From Spirometra erinaceieuropaei (taxonomy: Eukaryota; Platyhelminthes; Cestoda; Diphyllobothriidea; Diphyllobothriidae), in contig CACRXP010000634.1 in the NCBI GenBank assembly GCA_902702965.1, forward strand, positions 62,001 through 126,000: a stretch of DNA of 64,000 nucleotides. Direction: 5' to 3'. Below are positions 57,301-64,000 of this stretch, in pieces (within the stretch, counting starts at the first letter, position 1; each line of letters starts with the position of its first letter). Position numbers and translations under genes: made by a program. The notes under the pieces were generated by a model, which searched no databases, was not told the origin of the DNA, and was given only the letters and a program-made list of their open reading frames with translations.

Positions 57301-59600
57301 AGACTGTGAATGTGTACGTAAGCCCTCGTAGTGAGCGTCTAGAACGACGTGGCGGTTGATGCTGGTCGTGCCAGATCGCCAATCTTCGAGGAATTCTCGC
57401 GCTTGTCTGGTGTTAGCCATTGCGATCACTTCAGTACTGCCCCAATTGAAGCGGTGGTCATGTTCATGGGCGTGCGCAAACACGAGGGGCAGAGGGTCAC
57501 TTCGCCGGAGGGCTGACTTGTGCTCGTTAAAGCGAGTCCCAAGACATCGGCCTGTATGGCCAATATAAACAAAAGGGCAGTTGGCGCACGGTATACGGTA
57601 GATGATATTAGTAAGTTGTTCTTTGGTCTTCGGGTCCTTTACTAGGCATAATGTACCGCGTAGGGAAGATGCGGGCTTATGAACAATGGGGATGCCAAAG
57701 CCTTTTAACTGTCAGGAGAGTTCTTCAGAAATTTCATGAATGTACGGCAGTGAGTAGAATTTCTGTGACGCTATATCTCCATTAGACTCGGGACTTGGTA
57801 GTTGTCTCTGGCGTCTGAAACAGTTTTTTACAAAACTGGCAGGATATGTGTTGGACCGGAAGAGCCGATGTAAATAGGCCAATTCTTTCTTAATTAATTC
57901 ATCACTGTTGCAGATGCGAAAGGCCCGATGGAAAAGAGTGCGAACACAGCTTATTTTATGGGACGCAGGATGATTGCTCCCATTATTAAGTGTGATTTCG
58001 GCACTACAGTCCTTTCCTTGGACGTTTTTTGCTAGTTTGCCATCACCAAATCTTTGTATACTCACATCTAAGAACGGGAGGGTATCTCCTGTTGCTTCTT
58101 CGAGAGTAAACTGTTTAGCCGGGAAGACGCTATTTAAGTTTTGGTGCAATCGCTCAACTTCCCTGGTCTTTATGATGGCAGATGTGTCGTTCACGCAGCG
58201 GAGCCACATTTTTGGTTCGAAGGTTTGCACAACATCCTGTTCTTGTCGCTGCAAGACTAATTCTGCAAGCAGTCCAGATATTGGGGATGCAATTGGGGTG
58301 CCCTTTACTTGTTGATAGTACCTGTCATCGAACTGACAATAATTCTTGAGACAAAGCTTAAGCATGTCTAGATCATGCTGTCCTGGGAATACCAATGGGA
58401 CTTTGTTCTAGACACCGGGCTACGCTGTCAATCGCTAGGTCGTTCGGTATCGAAGAAAACAGGGCAAAAACATCGAACGATATGATGCATTCTTCAGGAT
58501 TTACTTCAACGCCTTGGATCTTTTGTAGGAAAGCCAGCGAATGTTTGGTGCTGTATTGCGATCCATTTGTTAGGTATTTTAAGTGTTTGTATAACCACTT
58601 GGCAAGGTTGTAATTAGGGGATCCAACAAGTGGCACAATGCCCCTCAGCGGCGCATCTATCTTGTGCACATTCGGAAGACCGTACGCACGTGCGATACGG
58701 GGGTCACTGAGGGCCGTAGATCTGCTGTCATCGGAGCCTATGAGCTTCAATCGGGCAAGCTCATTCACTTTCTTCTTGATAGCCGCGGCCTGTTTTTTCG
58801 TTGGGTCTACAGCGAGTGGCACATAGGCTTCCCTGTCATCGAAGATTTGGTTTGCCTTGTTGACGGAGTCAGTCTTGTGGATGATAACGGTTGCTCCTCC
58901 TTTGTCAGCAGACATAATAACTATTTTGTCATCTGTGCTCAGCGATCGCAACGCCTTTTCCTATTCGGTCGGTAGGGTTTGATGGTGTTTTTTTGTCGAA
59001 GGAGACCAGTGGTGCAACTGCGAATGACCGCACACATGTCATCAGGGACGTCGGAGGTCAGAAGGAGGGATTCAAGGTTGGTTAGGAAGTCCGTAGGTGC
59101 AGCATCGGTGTGACTGAATCTGATTCCCTTAGAAAGAAAACTCATTTCTGTGGAAGTTAGATCCTTTGCGATTAACAACTTCCGCAGACATTCGGTTCTC
59201 GCTGGGCGTGCAAAGAAAAGACTGTAATTTCTTTTGCAGATCGGGTCGTTTCTTCATTCTGGCTTCTAGGGTGGTGGCGTTTATTCGGTGAAGTATTTTT
59301 GAAATGAGGTTGTCAGGTAAGCATGAGACGCATCGGTTTCTAAAGTCAGAGATTGTTGCTTCGAAGCGGCAAAGACGATGATGGACGTCGGATATAATGG
59401 CACTCAAAACACGAAATCCATACTTGCGCGCAAGTCGTCTTCCAGTGGGTGGGCTAGAATCTGAGCGACTTCGGTAGGACACCATGATGGCGACAGCGGT
59501 TGGGAAAAAGTAACTGTTCTTAAGTTGTCGCCTGCCTCTGAGCAAATTGCTTCCAAGGTCTGGTAAGGATAAGCGTATGACGCATAAAAATATGTTGAAT
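57256..59600 (-). mobile_element. Penelope-like element family B, nearly full length
   Basis: On the minus strand an N-terminal region (59545-59129 and 59178-58939) is followed by the RT (58951-58373, then 58395-57712) and a GIY-YIG endonuclease (57711-57256). RT blocks: S-A-D-K-G-G-A-T-V, Y-G-L-P-N-V-H-K, I-S-F-D-V-F-A-L-F, G-T-P-I-A-S-P-I-S-G, and C-V-N-D at the catalytic box where Y-V-D-D is expected. The endonuclease shows Y-R-I-P-C-A-N-C-P-F-V-Y-I-G-H-T-G-R. Breaks: frameshifts near 59150, 58945 and 58385, and an in-frame TGA at 57712-57714 between thumb and endonuclease. The catalytic Asp-to-Asn change alone should abolish RT activity. Flanking terminal repeats at 56.84-57.30 and 59.64-60.10 kb suggest a full-length insertion. 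Confidence 0.8.
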
Positions 59601-59639
59601 AACTGATGTAGTGTGCATTTCGAGGTGATATAATAAAAA

Positions 59640-60098
59640 TGGAGAAGGCTCTTCGAAAAATGGAGTTGTACTCGTAAATGTTCAAGTCGGTGACAACGAC
59701 CCGTCGTCAGACGAAATGAACAGAGGGAAAAGTGAAAGAGGCAGACTAGGTCGGCTGGCGCGGCAGGACAGACAACGACAAAAAGACACTTGATGCGTGA
59801 GAGGGGGGTTCCGATTTATGGTAGGCTGTGGGGGAGGGGGAGGGAAGGAAGAACCGTTAGGGCTCCCTGTGTTGGAGGTGTAGAAAACGCGGGAGGATTG
59901 CGATTCAGTGGGAATGCGGACGACTGGTCACTGGTGCGGGATGAGGTCAGGGGTCAATGGGCCAGCGTTGGAGGTGTTAGGGGGTTTCGGTTGTTGTTCC
60001 CCGTGTCACAGGGGGGGGGGCGGAATGACGAAATAGCATACGTCTATGTGGCCGAGTGGGAGTTAGCAGTTGTTATGGTGTGGGAACAAGACTGAGCA
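59640..60098 (-). mobile_element. PLE family B terminal direct repeat, 5' copy
   Basis: Direct repeat of 56.84-57.30 kb, with the same landmarks including a G10 run at 60011-60020. It ends abruptly at GGAACAAGACTG, where SINE-body sequence begins, the junction of the tandem duplication. Confidence 0.65.
59651..59715 (-). ncRNA. Hammerhead-like motif, PLE family B, 5' repeat
   Basis: Core CTGACGA; stem II GGGTCG with CGACTT (six pairs including G-U) and stem III GAGT with ACTC are kept. GAAA reads GAAC. Stem I is TTCG with CGAA and one extra base. It is probably impaired. Confidence 0.4.
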
Positions 60099-60234
60099 TC
60101 GGGTGTTTCACACTTCGGCGTTGGGTATGGCTGGCTGAGGACGGCTAATAAGCCTGAAATTGCCACTCTGGTCTCCATTATCCTTGTCGGTAATGCCATT
60201 CTGCATTGAGTTTTAACTGGTGGATTGTACAGTA
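60099..60234 (+). mobile_element. SINE-related fragment, second unit
   Basis: Body of the SINE (GTTGGGTATGGCTGGCTGAGG) without the tRNA-like head, matching 54.66-54.82 kb. Confidence 0.5.
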
Positions 60235-61222
60235 GATGGGCTAACTCATGAAATGTCAACCAACATTTCAAAATGCGTTCTCCTTTTGAAAAGATAAATT
60301 AAGTAGTGTTATAAAACTAATCATGATGCAACCTAAATCTGTAATGATCCAGTTACCGCAGGGTGTCGGCTTTCGAAAGAACCTTTTTTGGCTGCATGCA
60401 AGATCTATACTCTGCGAACAATGACTACTTATGTAATGTGCACTTTTCCCATTCCTTTTCGATGTCGTTGAAAATTCAATTATATTTCCCGTAAAACATG
60501 CATAAAAATATACAATCTGTTACTTTTTCGGTAGAAAATAACGTTTTATTACAATTTCATACTCAAAAGCAGATTATAATTTGGTTTTAAAAAACATTTC
60601 TAATTCCCAAATAATTTTGAACCCGACCTGCTGTTACACTTGCATTTAGGGTTTCAAAACTACAAGCTGTATTTTTTCCGTGCACAGAAAACCATGCATT
60701 TCTCTATGGCGTTAAGAGAAGACCATATGAGGTTCATAAAATTAGGCAGTGGATTTGAGCAATATTGTTAACTTTACAAGCCACATTCGTAAATACAGAT
60801 ACATGACGTTTCATGAACAGTCATTTAAAGGTATTAGAAAATCTCACAATTAAAAACTTTTTGAAACCGAATTATCCTCTTTATTTGAGTATGAACTTGT
60901 AATAAACACGTGATTTCCTGCTAAATTAGTAAAAGAATGCATATTTTTATGCATTTTTTACGTGAAATATAATTGTATTTTCAAGGACATCGAAAATCAA
61001 TGAGTAAACTGCATATTATATAAGTAGTCATTTTTGCAGAGTATAGATTAGGCATGCAGCTGAACATGAGTTCCTTCGAAAGCCGACACGCTGCAGTAAC
61101 TGGATCATTATATATTTTTACTGAATCATGATTAGTTTTACAACACTACTTAATTTATCTTTTCGAAAGGAGAACGAATTTCGAAATTTTGGTTGACATT
61201 TCATGAGTTAGCCTATCTACTG
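60235..61222. repeat. Foldback element, well-preserved copy 5
   Basis: Left arm starts GGGCTAACTCATGAAATGTC; right arm ends GACATTTCATGAGTTAGCC. Arms pair over much of their length around a centre near 60.7 kb. It is closely similar to 54.86-55.87 kb as part of the tandem duplication, with the same arm order. Confidence 0.75.
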
Positions 61223-62220
61223 TAATTGTATGCGTTCGCCACCTCGTTTGCAGACGAATACCAATCTCTAGATTACCCTGAAGTTTTATCTTGACGTTCG
61301 TCGCTCCTCAAATGTATATAAAATGAGAATTTAGAATCCAGTCGATATCGCTGTCATTATTACTGAAGTCGCCTCCCTTGTTGTCCATTTGTAGTTCCAA
61401 TTTAATATTCTATTGGCAGTTTAGTTATTTTTTAATCTATAAGCTACACTGTGTGGACATTTGTTCGCACAAACCCATTTTCTAGATGTGTCGTCATTTC
61501 AGAACGGTTGTTGCGATTACATTGACGTCGAGCGACAAAGTAACAAAGACTAGGTTCAGGGTCAAAAGAGAGCTACCGTTCTCCAGGCCTATTTACGCAT
61601 GCACGGCTACAGTCTTAAATATTAATAATAAACACCTCTCTTACTTGAATAAACTTATCTACTCAAATTTTGAATAAAAGTTTTCTGGAAATTGAAAAGC
61701 GACAATTTGTAAATTGGAGTATCTACATGAAAACACTTGGGGAATGCTGGGGGATCTAATGACCAACCGAACCCCTCGCAGCTGCACCATGCAGCGGCAA
61801 AACCTCGGCGAAACACGCGTGTATGGGCTTTTGGATAGTTCTCGTGCTGTTAATATGGTATCACCTTACCCTAAACTATACTACTTGGTGCCTGTGGGCA
61901 GTCAATGAATATTACGCGGTTAGCCGCTGTGGCTGATGGACTTTAACCCAAATATTCATGTATAAAACTCTCTGTCTGTGCCCATAGACCTTGCATAAAC
62001 TGATCTCCTCTAACTTCGTGCATAATTTCTCAGGAAATTAAAAAGCGATAACCTCACCGAGTGTCGTGGTCAGAGCCACTAACTGAAGCCGCGAATGCTT
62101 CAACTTTGTTGTGCTCGGTTCGGCAATCATATACTGGTTTCCCCATCGCCGTTGTTGCTGCCACAGTAGAAAGGACTTTGATCATCATATACATAGTACT
62201 ATTTCCATTTTGAGAATCAT
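61223..62220. repeat. Unclassified duplicated sequence, unit 2
   Basis: Repeats 55.87-56.84 kb with scattered substitutions, including GCAGCTGCACCATGCAGCGG near 61779. No gene is supported. Confidence 0.5.
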
Positions 62221-62504
62221 ATGAAAAGGAGAAGGTTCTTCGGAAAATCGAGTTGTACTCGTAAATTTTCAAGTCTGTGACACCGACCCGTCGTCAGGCG
62301 AAATTATCAGAGGGGAAAGTAAAAGGGGCAGACTAGGTCGGCTGGCGCGGCAGGACAGACAACGACATAAAGACACTTGATGCGTGAGAGGGGTGGGCAC
62401 CGAGTTATGGTAAGCTGTGGGTCAGGGGGAGGGAAGGAAGAACCGTTAGGGCTCCCTGTGTTGGAGGTGTAGAAAACGCTGGGGATTGATGCTTAGTGGG
62501 AAAG
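62221..62504 (-). mobile_element. PLE family B terminal repeat, truncated third copy
   Basis: Matches the first part of the other two terminal repeats and stops near 62504, after GTAGAAAACGC. This is the point at which the tandem duplication ends. Confidence 0.6.
62238..62303 (-). ncRNA. Hammerhead-like motif with intact core, PLE family B
   Basis: On the minus strand: CTGACGA, stem II GGGTC with GACTT, intact GAAA, stem III AAAT...CGAGT with ACTCG...ATTT, a T-C cleavage dinucleotide, and stem I TTCG with CGAA. This copy alone of the three terminal repeats keeps both invariant core blocks. One extra C between stem I and the core is unusual for a hammerhead. Confidence 0.5.
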
Positions 62505-64000
62505 AGTATTATATTTCTGAATTACGACACATTAACGGCCGCAGATTAAAGATTGACCTTTGTGCGTCAGACTTCCCAAATCGCACCGGAGGATTATAAT
62601 GGGGTCACAATAAACGTGGTCGTGGTTCGCAATAGGGCAATCACTGGCTTATTTACCCTACGACTGATCATGTAGAAAAAGGAGGCTAAACGGGTCATTA
62701 AAGGATAAAATTGGAACACTCTTATACTCCTTTCCGACTTACCAACCATCCACTGTCACGAAACAACGTTTTTCATGGGTTCGAATCCATCTGTTTTTGC
62801 GAAAAAATGCGCCAGTGAAAAGTTCATTTGCGTTTTTAATTGTTTTTGGTTATTTGGCGCATTTTCCGGACTCAAAGAACACTTTCACGAATTTCGCGCA
62901 TATTTGACACAATGCTGTTAGCGATAGCATTCATAGAAATTAAGTGAAACATTCAAATGGGGAAGATCATGCAAAAGGAGAAGCTTAAACACATAATAAA
63001 CGAGATGCATGGTCTTCTGATGCCCCAATAATCTGCTGGAGTATATATCTGCGACTCCATCCGCATCTAGACATTACCTTATTTTTTTCTTTTTTATCAG
63101 TCTTATATCGACAACACCAACCGTTATTTATGTTGTTTACATTATTCGTGATTTGCGTATAAGAATCTACACTCCCTGCCCCTGCATCGGCTAGTTTTGT
63201 AAATACTTAACTCCATTAAATTCCGCAGTATCGGATTCATGTTCTTGCCTTGTCTACAGACCAGCTATTTTAACCGAGCGATCGAATTATGATCTCAGGT
63301 ACCACATCTCCTAAAATATAAAAATAAACATGTGCAATCAATGGAACTCATTTCAAAACCACATGCATTTCTAAACGAAATCCGTGTTAAGTGTATGATT
63401 TTAACATTAGTATATTATCTGGCCAATAAATGGCCGCTTTTGCAAAACTTGCATTACACATGTTATGCGTCACGCGGTTTACCTCCAGATCATGGCATTT
63501 AGCGGCTAATTGAAATTCACAGAGGTGTCTGCAATTTCACACCAAAGCCTGCCTGGCAACTCAAGAACAATCTGTCAAATCGCATCACTGGCTACCTAAT
63601 CTACAGGAGTATATAAAATGTGATTGCCTAGTCAGTTCACGCAAGAATGCAGCTTGTCGCGGCACTTTCTTTTCTCCTATATAATGTCGAATGTTGCTTA
63701 CCAAAATGGGGTAAAGTGTATAATTTTCTACCTCTGTTAATTTTTTCGACTTCAATGTACTGTAGATGATAGAAAATTAAAAAATGGAAGCATGTTTTCA
63801 AATGCCGTTTTTTTACATTCCGCCTGATACAGCATGTAGCTGATTTGTATAATTATTTCAAATCCATGTACATGACCATGTTACTGCCCGATTATATAAT
63901 CCACTAAAGTGCATTTTTATAATGCAGCACATCACGTTGTGAAAAGTAATCTAAAATAAATTCGAACTCGGCTGATCCACCTTCAGACACTCTCTAAACC
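62505..64000. other. No supported gene
   Basis: Unique-looking A+T-rich DNA to the end of the window. I see no gene. Confidence 0.3.

Overview
This is a window of a repeat-rich eukaryotic genome, most likely a parasitic flatworm and possibly a diphyllobothriid-type tapeworm. That placement is inferred from three things: several families of Penelope-like elements (PLEs) with GIY-YIG endonucleases, CR1-like LINE fragments, and CCCTAA-type telomere-like repeats. Long open frames are few, spliceosomal introns are short (100-230 nt), and most of the window is decayed mobile DNA.

The main non-transposon content is a dispersed cluster of five related genes, called A-E here: A 2.99-3.30 kb (+), B 10.24-11.19 kb (+), C 24.57-25.33 kb (-), D 34.56-35.96 kb (-) and E 43.47-44.41 kb (-). 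I reconstructed them from splice signals and mutual similarity. Each full copy encodes about 208 residues. Exon 1 (64 nt) is a signal peptide. Exon 2 (257 or 260 nt) carries three conserved cysteines. Exon 3 (303 nt) carries a T-L-D-x-T-Y-W block and ends in C-x-Q-stop. Intron 1 is phase 1 and intron 2 is phase 0. E, C and D look intact; C has lost intron 1 without disturbing the frame. B has a nonsense codon and a lost poly(A) signal. A is an exon-3 remnant with a frameshift. I do not recognise the family; it looks like a fast-diverging set of secreted proteins.

Mobile elements: PLE family A occurs at 8.0-9.7, 15.7-16.5, 18.1-19.9, 21.1-21.9, 33.1-33.5 and 46.4-47.6 kb. Family B is one nearly full-length copy at 56.8-60.1 kb with terminal direct repeats. 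Family C occurs at 28.7-30.1, 36.2-36.6, 39.1-39.6 and 52.4-52.9 kb. Several copies carry hammerhead-ribozyme-like motifs. Four loci are pairs of 5'-truncated copies facing head to head; one pair encloses a degenerate CCCTAA array (20.1-21.0 kb), and a second array (30.2-30.7 kb) abuts a family C 3' end. CR1-like LINE fragments lie at 3.5-6.3 and 27.8-28.7 kb. A foldback (long inverted repeat) family of about 1 kb has five copies. A tRNA-derived SINE is tandemly duplicated near 45.4-45.9 kb. A 2.65-kb segment is repeated at 37.75-40.40 and 51.06-53.72 kb. A tandem duplication with a period of about 5.4 kb covers 54.7-62.5 kb.

The stretches between these features are A+T-rich with no gene I can support. 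All coordinates of decayed elements are approximate.
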